Positions 12,985 to 26,600 of a stretch of 64,000 nt of DNA are shown here, piece by piece (the first letter of the stretch is position 1; each line of letters starts with the position of its first letter). Under the pieces are notes generated by a model. That model was not told where the DNA came from. It was given only the letters and a program-made list of their open reading frames with translations, and ran no database searches. This DNA comes from Pagrus major (lineage: Eukaryota > Chordata > Actinopteri > Spariformes > Sparidae). Location: NCBI RefSeq assembly GCF_040436345.1, contig NC_133216.1:14340110-14404109 (forward strand). The letters are read 5' to 3'. Position numbers and translations under genes: made by a program.

Positions 12985-13370
12985 AGTGGTGCAACTTTCT
13001 CAGATATTTTAATTTTGAGGTATTTGTGCTTTACTTGAGTATTTCCATTTCTGGCTACTTTATGCTCCATCTAATCCTGGAGGCGCCTTTTACTTCACTG
13101 CATTTATTTGATGACTTTAGTTACTACTTACTTTGCAGATTACACACCACATCAGAGCCAAACCAACACTGATTCTGATCAGATCTGATTACTGACCAGT
13201 CAAATGATCGGTTGACCCACAGTTCACTGTATACATACATGTAAATATATCATTAATGAACTTTTGATACTTGATTACATTTAATATCAGATACTTTAAA
13301 AGTTTTACTCAAGTGCTACTTCTAATTGTTTGAGTAAGTATGTCTTTTGGGTACAACACTGTTGTATTTT
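12985..13370. repeat. Interspersed repeat, AGTAAAAGTA/ACTTTACTT family
   Basis: The text carries the hallmark phrases of this family: ATTTTGAGGTATTTGTGCTTT, TTTACTTCACTGCATTTATT and a final TACTCAAGTGCTACTTCTA. Related copies occur at several other places in the window. No coding capacity is seen. Confidence 0.6.
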
Positions 13371-14008
13371 TTTATTGTAGGGAAATCACTTTCAGCAAAA
13401 GGTCATTTGGATAATCCATCATTTAGTAACAGACTTAAAGGGTGTTATTTTATACTAAGCATGGCTCTTAGAGTATACAGATAATAAACTACTAATAAAC
13501 TGACATCCTAATGAAAACGTCCAGGGAAGAAATTTATATGAAACTTAAGATATACTCAGAGATACTTCATAAAGTTGTTCCATTTTAACACAACTAAAAC
13601 TAAAAACTTACCTCTGCAAAGTAACTACTGTTGGCAAATAAATGTAGTGGATTAAAAGCACTTTTTTTCCCAATAAAATGATTATCAAGTACCATAAAGT
13701 GGAAAAGTCAAGTTAAGTACAAGTATTCAAAATGGTACCTAAGTACAGTACCTTCCACGATAGAGAATAAATAATGTCCAGCCATAAAATGAGAAAAAAA
13801 ATACTACAGTCTCAGTCTTTAGGGCTATAACAGAACATCTGTTATATAATACAATCTTAATAAAGTTAAATAAAATTGCTATCAAGTTAGTTAGAATCCT
13901 TACACATATGAAATTGAAAGAATATAGTGATTTTTTTACTTTCCTACATTTGCACCCAGTAATGATGTAGATCTTCTAACATTCTGATTTTAACCATAAA
14001 TTACAGAT

Positions 14009-14057
14009 AAATATATATATATATATATATGTATATGTATATTTATATATATATAAC
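14009..14057. repeat. (AT)n microsatellite, interrupted
   Basis: A run of TA dinucleotides interrupted by GTATATGTATATTT, AT-rich and self-complementary. Confidence 0.85.
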
Positions 14058-15210
14058 CTACAAACTTCTGTAAAGAATAAAGATTAGTGAACAAATCTAG
14101 GACAACAACTTCAAATATAAGAAGTTTGTTAGCAAGTTTAAAGCACCTGCCAAGAGCAGAAAAGTCACGTAAACTTCTTTACAACGATGAGTAGAAATAT
14201 GGGATATTTTTCATATAACTTAAAGGTATATTCCGGTAATTTCTCTTCAGAGTTAGTGGAGGCTAATTAAGTTCCCCCTCTCCGTCTCCTGACCCTTTCA
14301 GTCTGGTGTGATGTGTGTGAGTGATGCGGCAGAAAACGGGTCGGGACAAAGCTGCTTAACCAGCGGGGAGAGTGAGAGGGGCCCGGGGGCTGCTGGTGCC
14401 GGGGTCGTGGGATCAGAGCAGGTCGTGGAGGTGTGGGAGTGTCTGCTCGGCCCTCTGACCTTTGTCACTGAGGCTTCCTATAATCCCGTCCTCAAAGACC
14501 ATACGGACATAATGGAGAGCCCATGAATGGAGTTTAATGGTCACCATTAGGCTGATCTGTGTCGCTATTCTTCTTGTTTGTTTAGTCCCGGTCACTCTCA
14601 CGTTTTCAGTGTAATCAGGCGTGTGATGGAGGAGCGGCTGGAGACGCCTGAAGAGTCCTGGAGTGAGCACCCCAGGACAACAGTTTATTGGAGATGGATA
14701 TCCACCTAAATTTAATGAATGACATGACACAAGAGGGCAGAGAGGACGGGGAGGAAGGGGAGGAGGGAGACGGTAATTGGATGTCCACTTCAGATTATTT
14801 GAGTCCTGACCAGAGTTCACAAGTGGTCTACACAGGAGGAGGCCAGAGCACCCTCTTCTGAAAACTGTTTGGTCAATATAGAAAACAACGAGTCCTTACG
14901 AATAATCTATTACACCAGTAACATGCAAAAGATCCTCTAAAGATATTACGTTTGTTATTCAAGAGCTGATAAAGATTAAATTCTGTGATAATTTCACAAA
15001 CTGATTTTTATTAACATTGAATGAAATCATGATCTTATCTCAACCTTAACTGACGTGCTTTTGTTGTGTAAACCTAACAGACTGGATACAAACCTCAGAT
15101 TCCACATGCACACAAACTGCCATGATACTATGTTGTAAAACTGCACAAGAAAGAAATATACATTGTTGGGTAAGAGGGAAATAATGTTTCTCCATTGGAA
15201 TATGTTTGGT

Positions 15211-15495
15211 CTTCTTCTTCCCTTTATTCTTCCTCTTTTCCTTCTTCTTGTTCCTCCTTTTTTTCTTCTTTCTCTTCCACTTGTTCTTTTCCTTCTTCCT
15301 CTTCTTCCTCTTTTTCTTCTTCTTTTCCCTTTTCCTCTTCTTCTTCCCTTTCTTTTTCTTCCTTTCCTCCTACTCCTTCTTTTCCTTCTTCTTGTTCTTC
15401 CTCTTCCTCTTCTTCTTCTTCTTTTCCTTCTTCTTCTTCCGCTTCTTCACCTCCTTCCTCTTCTTCTTCTTCTTCTTTTCCTTCTTCTTCTTGCT
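15211..15495 (+). repeat. 285-base CTT-rich polypyrimidine tract
   Basis: Almost uninterrupted C/T on the + strand, built of CTT, TTCC and CTTC units. All three + frames stay open across it simply because such codons cannot form stops; the long Leu/Phe/Ser-rich reading frames are therefore artefacts. Confidence 0.9.
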
Positions 15496-16382
15496 TTAGA
15501 AATGGACTTAACTAGAAGATTCAAGGTGTTTTTCTTCATAACCTTCATGACCTTTACACCTTCTGCTTTGAGTGTTTACATCTGTGGTGCTGTTTATCAG
15601 CCATGGGTTACTCTTCATTTCCTGTCTGAATGTGCTCTTTCAGTTTTCTCTTTGTTCTCTACATATAAATAGCTACATGAGCACTGTAGGTGGTATAGTA
15701 CGTGTGTTGTGCTGCAGCTAATGAATCCTTTTTAATAGTACTGTACATCCTTGAAGTTGTTGGTTTGTTGTCGCAGTAATCAACTGCAGGTGCAGAAGAA
15801 GTGGATCAGTTTCTTCAATTTTCCAATTATTGTTGATGATTTGCTTCGTTGTACTACTGAGATCCTCTCTTCTAAATGTCTCAGCTTTAGCACAGGCCTC
15901 GCTAATAGTATTCATTTTGTAGCCTCTGTTTGGAAACCATATTTGCATTTCTTTAGCTTCAAAATCTGGCTCTCGATCACAGATCCTCTTAAGACGTTGA
16001 CATTATCCGTACGGGATGTTCTTTCAAAGTGTTGGGGATGAAAGCTGTCTGCCCGGAGCTATGTGTTTGTGTCAGTTCGCTTGCAAATAACTGCTGTATG
16101 GATATGTCCAACATTGTGTTTCATTATGGTGAAATCACTCTGTTTGAGGACATACTGTAAACTCAGTTTCATGTCAGTTTTATGTATCAACTGTTCGTCC
16201 CATAGACACATTATTAGACTCAAAGCATAAGAAGCTCACAGCTGTTGTTCAGATCATCTTGTAAAAGGGAAACATTTGTTTTTAAGGGTCTAATACTGCT
16301 CATAAAAGATGCACGATACTAAAACAATTAAATTAAAACCGGCACAAACGAAGCTGAATGGTCGAAAGAAATTTGAATCAGC

Positions 16383-16605
16383 TGTTTTGATCTGTTCTGT
16401 CATTTTTCAAACAAAAAAGTCAAAATGTAAGGATTTGCAGCTTTTCTTTGTAATTTATGACAATAATGAGTCTTTGGGTTTTTGGACTATTGTTTTGACA
16501 AATGAACATCTCTTTGGGCTCTGGGAAATTGTGATGAGCAATTTTATAGATTTAATTATTAATCAGTTTATTGTGTAAAACTGTGCAGATTAATCGACAA
16601 TGTGC
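16383..16605. mobile_element. MITE-like repeat copy (hAT-type family AGGGCTGCAAC..), partial
   Basis: The stretch contains GTCATTTTTCAAACAAAAAAGTC, AGGATTTGCAGCTTTTCTTTG, TTTGGGCTCTGGGAAATTGTGATG and ends near CAGATTAATCGACAATG. I recognise these as internal and 3' parts of a widespread fish non-autonomous DNA element, matched by the copy at 35602-35913. Confidence 0.6.
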
Positions 16606-17131
16606 TAAGATGTGACTTCATCTATATTAGCAAGTTCATCAGGAATAAGAGTTGTAGCTTGGATGAGGTTGGATACAAAAGGTTCAATGAAGAGGTTGAT
16701 ATATTTGGAGATCTGCCAGGGATCTATTTCAAGATATTATTTTTCTGCCTGACCGAGACTGAGAAAACGTTAATGTCCTCTGAGAGGCAATCTGTGGTAA
16801 ACAGACACATTTAAAAACAAATCAGACAGACCAAAACAACGGTAGCCTAAGATAATCTGTGGCAGCCACCATCAGTGTCGTCACAGTCCAGGCAGACATT
16901 TAAAGTGCATGTCAACATTTATCGTGGAGGTTAAGTAGGTCTTCATGCACTTTTGGTAACACAATACCATGCTTCTGGTCAAAGCATGGTGGTGTGGAAA
17001 CCGGGGTCAAAACACAAAGTTATATTTTGCTTCACTGACCCATAAGTTCAGCCTAGTTGCAAGTAACAGAAATTGTCCTCATTGTACTGTGATGTCACAG
17101 CATAAAATTTAAAATCCAGAATGGAGAGACA

Positions 17132-17215
17132 TTTCTTTTCTTCTTCTCCTTCTTCTTTGTGTCCTTCTTCTTCTCCTTCGTCTTCCTCTTCTTCTTGTTC
17201 TTCCTCTTCCTCTTC
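17132..17215 (+). repeat. CTT-rich pyrimidine tract
   Basis: About 85 bases of CTT/CTC units, a smaller relative of the tract at 15211-15495. Confidence 0.85.
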
Positions 17216-18804
17216 AAAGTTATGCTTTATCATTTCTTTTTTGTGTAGTATAATTTTTCTACGTCATGATCGGTGTTTCTGCAGAACGTCACAAGAGCAG
17301 GAATAAGTTATTTAGAAACTCGGCTATAAATCAAGATCAGTGCCAGTACGAGTGTCATATTTCTGCTGTGCAGTGTCATTTGTGTTCGGTACACTGTCAT
17401 GATGTTTGACTCTGTTCCTCATCATATATAGTGAACAGAGTCAGGGTCAGAGGTGATTCAAATAAAAAAAAATAACACAACTGAATGCTATTTCCTGAAT
17501 TTACTGTATATTTATCTCAATCTAGCAGATAAGCATTATTATGACACTAGTTTGTTGAGCACTCTTATTTCATAATAAACATTTTATATGCATCTCAACA
17601 TAGACTGATGTTCTTTACTGTCTTATGTTTGAATAATATCCAATCCTTGCATCCTTTTTCAAGAGGATATTGACTGTAAATAAAAACATACATTCAGTGA
17701 CTGAGCAGCCTGTACAGTGGACCAACACATCAACATCTTTTTATCAGCTCCTCTTTTTTCTCATCTAAAAAATGGTGGCTGGAGCGTAAGAAGACTGTTT
17801 AGATTTGTTTGTTACATCACAGATGATTTAAAGTTTGCGTCTGTTGCAGGAAACTTATATTAAAGCACTTAATCAGAGCTCTTCTATAGCTGACAAGTAA
17901 CACTGAGAACTGCAAATTCAATCTGACAGGAGCCTCCCAAAATGGCAATTGTGACTAAGTTACTTCAGAATAAAAGTCATTTTCTGTTGCCTGCTTCTTG
18001 TCTGGGTCTACATCTTGTAGGGGAATTTTCTCATGTGATTTCCTTCACTGTCAGTTGAACAGACCTGGAGATCACCCGGGATATCTGTACTTCATCGCCT
18101 TATTTATCATCATCGTGGCCTCCGTTTACTGTAAACCCCTGTACAGTGCAGAAGCTGTGGTGATTTGTGGTCTGGTGCCTTTATGTGGAGTAGACTGACA
18201 CCTAGCGACAGTTTGAGGGAACTAACAGGTCTCTCTACATGATCCACTGAATATGAAAGCGGCCTCTTATTCAACACGACAGTATTAGATCAGTATGTCT
18301 CGATAATCTGGGAGATCCTTACGAAATAATTACATTGCATACATCACTTTCAAACACACACACATAGGCATATTAACATTGGGGGCGAGAAAAAAGTATT
18401 TTAATGGGAATTTGTTTGATTTTGAGCGTGTGTGTTAGTAAAATGGTGACACATTTTTACGCGTCGGTACTAGTTTTCCAGGACAGCAGACTGAATAAAA
18501 ACAGTCCGAAAAATGCAAATAATTAAAATGTTTCGGAGGGTTTTGACTCCCTGCACAGTTGTCCAGTCTTCGGTCATTACTGTGTCTTTCTTTTGGCCTT
18601 TAACCTCTTTCTGGCCGCTCAGGATCACAGTGATGATGGACGATAAATAAGCTGAGATCAAAGCAGCTCTTGGCACCGTGTCATTACTCCGACTCCAGCT
18701 CTCCGCGGCCCCCGGCGCTCTGCATACCTTTCCGGGCTGGGCAGAGCCGGGGAGGCGCTCCAAGTGGGCCATCACCGGCTGAGGTGGGTGTGCGCTTAAG
18801 TCTG

Positions 18805-18812
18805 TATTTAAG
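18805..18812 (+). promoter_or_regulatory. Weak TATA-like element upstream of capn12
   Basis: TATTTAAG lies 39 bases before the capn12 ATG in a moderately GC-rich stretch. It would leave a very short 5' UTR, so the real start may be elsewhere. Confidence 0.25.
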
Positions 18813-18850
18813 ACCGGCTGATGAAGAGTTTGACTACATTCACTTACAGC

Positions 18851-19051
18851 ATGGCGACCGACAAGAAGGCTCCTCTGGGCTCCATCGAGAACCCGATCAA
18901 GTTTAATGATCAGGACTTCAAGACCCTGCTGGAAGAGTGCCTGACGTCCGGACAGCTGTTCGTGGACCCGGCCTTTCCAGCTGAGCAGAAGTCCATCGGT
19001 ATGCCGGAAGATCCGGATCCAAAAAAGGCGATCAAGTGGCAGCGACCCAAG
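18851..19051 (+). CDS. capn12: capn12 exon 1: N-terminal anchor and start of protease core
   Basis: 67 codons beginning ATGGCGACCGAC after TTACAGC; the G at +4 supports the start. It encodes the calpain N-terminal region with [20 protein letters not shown] and ends IKWQRPK, where conventional calpains also end exon 1, before a GTAGAC donor. Confidence 0.88.
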
Positions 19052-22000
19052 GTAGACCACTTTTCACCACTGTCCTGCTGTGCATTTGTGTCAAGCGCCA
19101 GTTGTTATCCAGATGTTGTGTTTTTGCTATCAGTGGTAAGGATCTTTGCTTCAATCATTTCTGTCATGATTAAGTAGTAAAATAATGAAGATTCCTGTCT
19201 GTGAGAGCAAAATATCTGAGAATATGTTGCCACTATTTGAGGCATTCTGCAGGTACACCAATATTTCAATCTGGGCTCAAAGTTGTCTGCATGAACATGT
19301 CATAATTTGTTATCCACCACGTTGACAGGGACTTATCAACAGTGCTGCACAGCTGTAGACAGATGTGCAGCTGACAGTGATTCATCCAGGTGTGGCTCAG
19401 GTCAGGAGGAGCCTATAACCTGGAGGAAGTTTCCTCTCAAGAGGAAAGTAACCAAAGAAATAACACTAATTACACTGAAAGTACTTTTAAAGTAGAGTAA
19501 AAAGGCACACTTTAAATTAAAAAGAGTGTAAACTGATATTATATATAGACAAAAATAAAAAGTGTGGACAGATGAATTCTTATGCTATAAATATGGAACA
19601 TGTCGGTACAATAGGACTGCAACTAATCTGACTAAAATGTCAGAAAATACTATTGTATTGATTTATTATTTGCTGAGCAACAGTCCCAAACCCAGAGATT
19701 TTCGGTTTCATATTATAGATGACCAGAAAATCTTCACATGTGAGAAGCTGGAACCTGTGAAGGCATTTTTTCTTATAAAAGGATTTCAACAATACTTTGA
19801 AATTATCTTCTGTCAAAACTTGTTTTTATCTTCTCTTATTGCATCATGATGTTTACATTCCATGCTTGGTCATAAAACCAGTTTGTGGTTTTGAAAACAC
19901 TATGTTGCTCCATCTCTAAAGGAAATCGGTGAGAATGCTGTGTTTGTGGAGGGCACGACTGGAACCACTGATATCTGTCAGGGCCAACTTGGTGAGTATA
20001 TCAGGAAAACTTCAACTTCCCTGCACACTAAACTCTGCTTCTCCTGTCGCTGCTCATCTGCCCTCCCCGGGGAACGACGGTTAATACTGGAATACGTCAT
20101 GCTGCGTTGTCTTGATTTGCCCTTGCACAACATCATTACCTCATTACCACAAAACCAAACGCTGAAACACTCCTTTACTTGGTTGTTCCTAATTTTTTAA
20201 TTGCGATAAAATGTAGTGATTTAATGACCTGATTTCTGCACCATGAAGCCCCAGAGACCCTACTTCAAGAACACAGCAAGGGGGAAAGAGGATGTTCCCC
20301 AGATCTGCAGGGGGTCCGTACCACAACACAGCCCTGTCTTTAAATGCCCACAGACGCCGCTAAAATCTGTGTTGTTCAGTCTTTTACTTATTTGTGGTGA
20401 ACTATAAGATTGTTTTCTGCACAACAGCGAGCTCTCCTTCCTCCTCTGGGATTTGTGAATTGATGGTTTGTGTCTCTAGTTGCGTGCAGATGTGTTAATA
20501 GATCATTAAAAACCTCCCCCTTCCTCCTCTTCCTTCTCTTCTTCCATGTTTGAGTCTTATTGTGTCATTCAGACTGTAACCCAGGCTGTGTTTTCAATGA
20601 TTTACGCAGATACCAACAGTTACTGCAACATCCCCACAAAAACAACATGGAACAGATGTTTGCTGTTTGAGAGGAATGTGGCTTATTATGTGTGTGTCTG
20701 TGTTTGAGAGAGAAAAGAGAAAAGAGTTTAACCTGCCTGAGATGAAGTGACGAAAACATGAATCACACTTCACAGGAGACCAACGCCTTCAGGGCTCTGA
20801 GATCATTTGATATGTTAAAACAAATCTTTAATTCCAAAGAGCTTACCAGGTAAAAAAAAAAAAAAAAATAGTACACTTTATTCATGAGAAATATAATCTA
20901 AGTATACCAAAGTTGCAATGAGTATACTTTTACTTTTTGTACTTAATTTAAAGTATATTTAAAAACTACTTCTTTGAAATACTTCAAAAAGATGTAATTT
21001 ATTTCAAAATAAAAAAAATGTATACAAAATTAAAACCTTATCCTGCAATATTTAAAGTTATATTTTGAGTGTACTTACTTTGTAAGTGTATTATAAATTG
21101 TACACGTGTACTTTTAATGATAGTAAATTGCAAATACTTATAGCAGTTATTTAGTGTACCTAATAGAAAGTATACTTATTTTCATGTCCGAATATAGTTT
21201 CTTAAAGTAGTGAACTTTAATTTCACTTCACTATTAGTTTATTTGAGTATACTTACAAACAGTGTACTTTAATGTTAATTCATTTACTAAATTGTAAAAA
21301 CTTAATAGTGGTCAGTTAGTTTACTTTTGAAAAGTGTAATTATTTTGAAGTCCTTTGTAATGCACTACTAAAGTGTACTTAAATTTCACTTTGTTATAAG
21401 TGTATTCAAGTATACTTACAAACAGTGCACGTTAGAATCATCCAAAATGTAAAATATGCCTTTTTGCCATAACATCTTCATGTGTTTGTCTTTTGTCAAT
21501 CAGGTAACTGCTGGCTGCTGGCGGCCCTGTCCTGTCTGACCATGCATCCCACACTCTTCGTGAAGGTGGTGCCATCTGGCCAAAGCCTGGCCAAGCCTTA
21601 CGCAGGGATCTTCCATTTTAGGGTAAGTGTAGCTAGATTAGATGAACAGGCTTTTTCTTAATGAGATAAGTGGCTAATTAGACCCCTGATCAGGCCAGCT
21701 GAGACTCACACAGTGTTTGGTGGTGACCAACAAAAACACACAAAAACAGTCTTCCCTGGTATGTTGATGCTTCACTGTACTGCCACCAGAGCCTCAGATA
21801 TACAGTCAAACTTCACATGAATCTAATTTCTTATACAGAAGTAATGTATTGTTGGACTCATGGTGGACTTCAGATGCCGCAGAAACAGATATATGATCTT
21901 TTTTTAATTAAACACATTCTTCTTCCTTATTAAAAAGTTGTCACCTACAATAACCGCAATACAACTCGATCGCTCACAATTCAGTGGTAGATTCAGGTGC

Positions 22001-23595
22001 GTTATGCTCGTCGGCTAATGTTGCCTCGAGCTGCTAGCCTCATCAGAGATGAGTAGGGGGCAGAGGTCTGGCGAGCTTGCTTCTTTCTAACTCAACACCC
22101 CCAGATTATTAGTTATTATTCAAACTTGTAGTCTCGAGCCACAACCAAGGGCTTAAAACCTGCTGTCTCCACTGGTTTCGAAAAGAAGTCTATGTAATCT
22201 TATAAGAAGACTACCCTTCTTCTCACTTGATTTATTACCCCAGTAAACAGTTTCCTAATGAGTTTATGATCTCAATTGCTAGTTTCCAGCCTTCTCCAAT
22301 ACAGCATGATGTTCATTTTGTAAATTATGGTCACAAATAGACAGGCAGGGTATGCTTTAGGGCATGGCTACCCTGTGATTAACAAGTTGCTATGGTGGTG
22401 TGTCCTCAGGTTCTCATTCAGATCCAATCAGTATTGTCCCCACATTCACCTTCTCATCCAAATATGGTCACTTCTGGTTCCAAAAAACAATCTGGCCTAA
22501 CTCCAACGCTTCAAAACTGTAGTCCACAAACCCATGGGGGACATCTCAGTGGGTTTGCACCAACACTGACTCAAGTGACATTGCTCAAGTCAATTTATCA
22601 GACTTCATGCAGCTCCCTCCCTTTCCCTTGGGTTACTCTTTAAGGTAGGTTCTGCTTTATTAGATAGTTCCTGTGTCAAAATCTAGTTGCCAGAAATGTA
22701 TTAATTTAGCTGAATTGAAAATTACATACAGCACATTACAGAAATACTTCATGTTTAATCAAATAAAATACAATAAAATAGTATTCCAGACATAATGTAC
22801 ACAATACACATAGAGACAGGAATGAGACGTTCTTGGGGGACATTTTACCCGCTGGGCCCACAAGCTGCCAAACAAGTTAATCAAAAGTTCTTGAGAGCAT
22901 GTATAAAATGATTTTCCATGTCTGCCTGAACTACCACGAGGCTTAAGAAGAAAATGATCAGTGCTGATCACAGACCAAATATGACACACAGTTTGTGTTG
23001 TGTTTGTTCAATACTAAGGCCTAAGGCCCGAGGACAGTATGAGCATAAACGATTAAGTTTGATTGATATATCTGTTTACCTACTCTTATATTTACACTTC
23101 TTTTAATTTTATCTGATTTGGCTTTATTCTTTGAGAATCTACCCTAGTGAGATGCCTGCATATTTAGCTGTGGCGCCACAGCTCTGGCATTTAATAAATG
23201 GATCAAACAGGTATCAACTCATCTTGGAGACATCACTGCACGGTGGGCTCACACGTAAGAAGAGACGAAACATAAAACCTCATTTTTATCACCTCATTAA
23301 CAGTGCTAATTGTAATCTAGAGTTCATCATTCACCGGCTCTGACATGCACAGATCAATAAAATATCACCTCATTAGACAGATCAATCTTATCAAAGCAAA
23401 CACTCTCGTTAGATATAGATCATTTTTATGCTTTTTTGCTCAGTGATTATTTTTCCCCGGGGCGTTGGACCTTTAGAGACTGTTAGGGAGAATGTGACAA
23501 GACTTAACAAGCAGGACGGAAGGACTGGAAAGTAATTTTGCCCTGTCAGGGTGATGGGAGAGCAGTCCAGACATGCAGTAGTGACTACTCCTGGG

Positions 23596-23639
<44 letters not shown>

Positions 23640-26600
23640 CTGTAGGTATGAAAGGCCAGTGCAGGCCTGTTTTTGGTCGCTGTTGTGTACACACCGTTAA
23701 CAGTACAGTACAGCTCCTTAGTCATGACCAGTAACTGCCTTGGGAGGCGGTTTGATAGATTTAGTCAGACAAGAGAACAGTTTGTTCATTTAACTTCCTT
23801 CATAGAGCTCAGGGTTTTATTTCTGAGCTAAGATCTGGGCAACTGATACCTCCTAAATTCTGTTTTTTATTCTCTCTAAAAAAATTTCTGTCTTGCTGAT
23901 TCTTTTGCTCTGGTTTGTGCTCGAATGTGTCATGTGATAGTCAGTGGCGGAAGAAGTACTCAGATATTTTACTTAAAAGGTATACTATGTAGGATTTTTA
24001 AAAAAAATCTATGTACAGGATCAGTCAAAAGTAATCAGTGGTGTGTAGCCTCGAGCCAACAACAGCAAGAGGTCGGGACGCTATAAAAAAGTAGTGACCA
24101 GGTTATATCACTGTCACCGTCTCGCACTCTGTCCTCTGCTCTAGGTCTGTGTGTCTGTTTGACCAAGGGTGGGGCTGAGTTACACACACACACACACACA
24201 AACAGGCAAGAGAGAAGAGGGAGAGGGGAGAGAGGCAAAAAGGATGACACATTAATTGGCTGTATTCACATAAAGTCCAGAGGGTTGTGTTGACCTGTGG
24301 AAGTGTTAATTTCTGCTTGTTTATTTTGTACTCGAGAGAAAAACATTTTATTTCTCTAGATCACTGCTTGGTGCTCGACCACCTCTGCTCTCTTTCTCTG
24401 TCTGAGCCAGGCAGGAGGGGTCAATGTTGACCAACAGCAATGAACAATCCAGCACAGCATGCCTTTAAGTAATAGAGTAAAAACACTCACTAAGGTATCG
24501 CTAAAAAGTATTCACTATTTCACTATTATACTGGGGGCACCCTGAGAAAGAGAGCCTCTCTCTCAGTGAATCCTCCCCTGAAGATATAAAGCTTTACAAA
24601 AAATCTGGAGTCATAATCTCATCAAACTGAATTTGTAAAGTCCATAATCTGACACATGTACTTAAAGTTGGCTAACATTAGCCACCATAAACTACTGTCC
24701 ATAATAAACCAAGCAAGAGTGAAGTGATTTGAGCAAGGGTGTGTTGTATTATCAATTCAACTTTCAATTTGTATGAAAATTGCATTACTTTTTCAATAAA
24801 GTTACAAAATCTTGCTTTAAAGAGCCGCTTTACTTTAATGGGAAATGGGGTTGCCCATAGTGATGAACCCACGGATAATTTCCCTCAGCTCTATGAAGCT
24901 TTACAGTGAGTTTTCACTTTTGATTTTTCGGGCCACAACTTAACTATTTTGTTTCACTCTCGACACTGTCATAGCTCCATTTTCAATGAAAAAAGCTTTA
25001 AAAAACACAAAACGGCAGACTAAAAAAATTAGGTCACAAGCAGGTGAACATAGTTGGGTGTTTAACAGCTAAATAGCCAGATATATTCACTAGAAACCAG
25101 AAACAGTAACAGTAACTGTAAACCTGGGCCCTATATTTACATGTTTTGGTTTCATTTAAAAATACCAGAATTTCCCTTTAAATCGGACTGAACAGCAGGA
25201 TGTGTAAATTAGACATTGTTTTGATAACAAGTTCGACATATACACTTAAAGGGTGCTATATCATTGTTGTATTTAGTGTTGTTTCTGCTGCCCCCACGTG
25301 GCAAAAAAAAAAATCAGTTGTTGCTGATGAAAGCATAAATTTGACACATGACAGTTCAGGTGGTTTGGCTCTTTACACCCTGCCTTCCTCCACATTCATT
25401 TTCTTCCTGATTCATCCATCCACTTCTGCTTCATGCTCACGATTCCTCTTCCCATCTCTCTCCTTACGTGTCCCTGTGCAGTTCTGGCAGTATGGTGAGT
25501 GGGTGGAGGTGGTTGTGGATGACAGGCTGCCAGTACGTGAAGGCCGTCTGCTCTTCAGCTACTCTCACACCCGCAACGAGTATTGGAGCGCCCTGGTGGA
25601 GAAAGCCTATGCCAAGTCAGTTGCCACTACCAGCATATGTTTCTGGGTTGTAATGTCTGAAATCACCCACTCTTCTTCTTCCTGCGTGTGACTGTGTACA
25701 GCGATTTGAAAAAAAAATACAGCCACCGGAGATCATTTTCTCACCTGTCGTATGCAGGTTAATGGGCTCCTACGGAAGCCTGAAGGGGGGCAACATATCA
25801 GAGGGAATGGAGGATTTCACAGGAGGCATTGCCTACACGATGGAGGTCTCGTCTCGTACCCCTCGAGTCATGTGGAGGTCTCTGACAGCTGCCCTTTCTC
25901 GAGGCAGTCTGCTCAGCTGCTTCATCGAGGTACATTTACACCTAAAGATGTCCACACTACACAGGGAGGGACCGATTCAGATCCACTGGAATTTGTCTTT
26001 TGTCTTCACAGGCCAAGAGCTACCTTGAGGTCGGTAAAGTGACGGGAAACGGGCTGATAAAGGGCCACGCTTATGCCCTCACTGACACTGACAAGGCCAG
26101 TATCACACAGAGACGACACTGTGACCAGATGTCGCTTTTTACTGATGCATCATCATCACTGTGGTGTTTTGATATGTTTTGTTCTTTGTTCTTTACTTTC
26201 TCTGTATCACGAACACGTTCTCTGTTTCTGCAATGACGACAGTTTGTCCACAAAAACACCGTTATCTACAGACATTCCATGTCATCTCATTTTATTTGAT
26301 CTTAATCTAATTCAATGTGATTTAATCTCACTGATTGAATCACTCATCACATCTACATCTAACAATCTCACTGAAATGTAATCTCATCTCAAAATAAATG
26401 GAACAGAATTTAATCAAATCAGTTAAAATCAAATCCCAATCAATCAATCCATCTATCTAATTTAATCTAATATCATTTGTTCTCATCTAATTTAATCTAA
26501 TTGAATCACATCCCATGTCTTTGAATGTCATTCTAATATCAACTCATCTGATCCAAGATATTTTCATTTTAATCTAATCAATTTAAAATCTCATCTCAAC

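Larger units (their letters stand above)
12291..18850. other. Intergenic stretch 5' of capn12 with repeats and a pyrimidine tract
   Basis: No exon could be supported. The stretch holds copies of the AGTAAAAGTA repeat family (12985-13370 and 13600-13760), an AT microsatellite (14009-14057), a block around 14450-14570 that might be a conserved element, two pyrimidine tracts (15211-15495 and 17132-17215) and a MITE-like copy (16383-16605). A TATTTAAG motif 39 bases before the capn12 ATG is a weak promoter candidate. Confidence 0.5.
21623..25481. other. capn12 intron 3 (3.9 kb)
   Basis: No coding sequence. It holds a CA microsatellite at 23598-23636, another at 24182-24201, a repeat relic around 23985-24480 starting near TATACTATGTAGGATTTTTA, and another around 21960-22140. 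The rest shows nothing recognisable. Confidence 0.6.

Noticed and set aside
15163-15672. 169-codon Leu/Phe-rich ORF that looks like a membrane protein
   Set aside because: It is a direct translation of the CTT pyrimidine tract.
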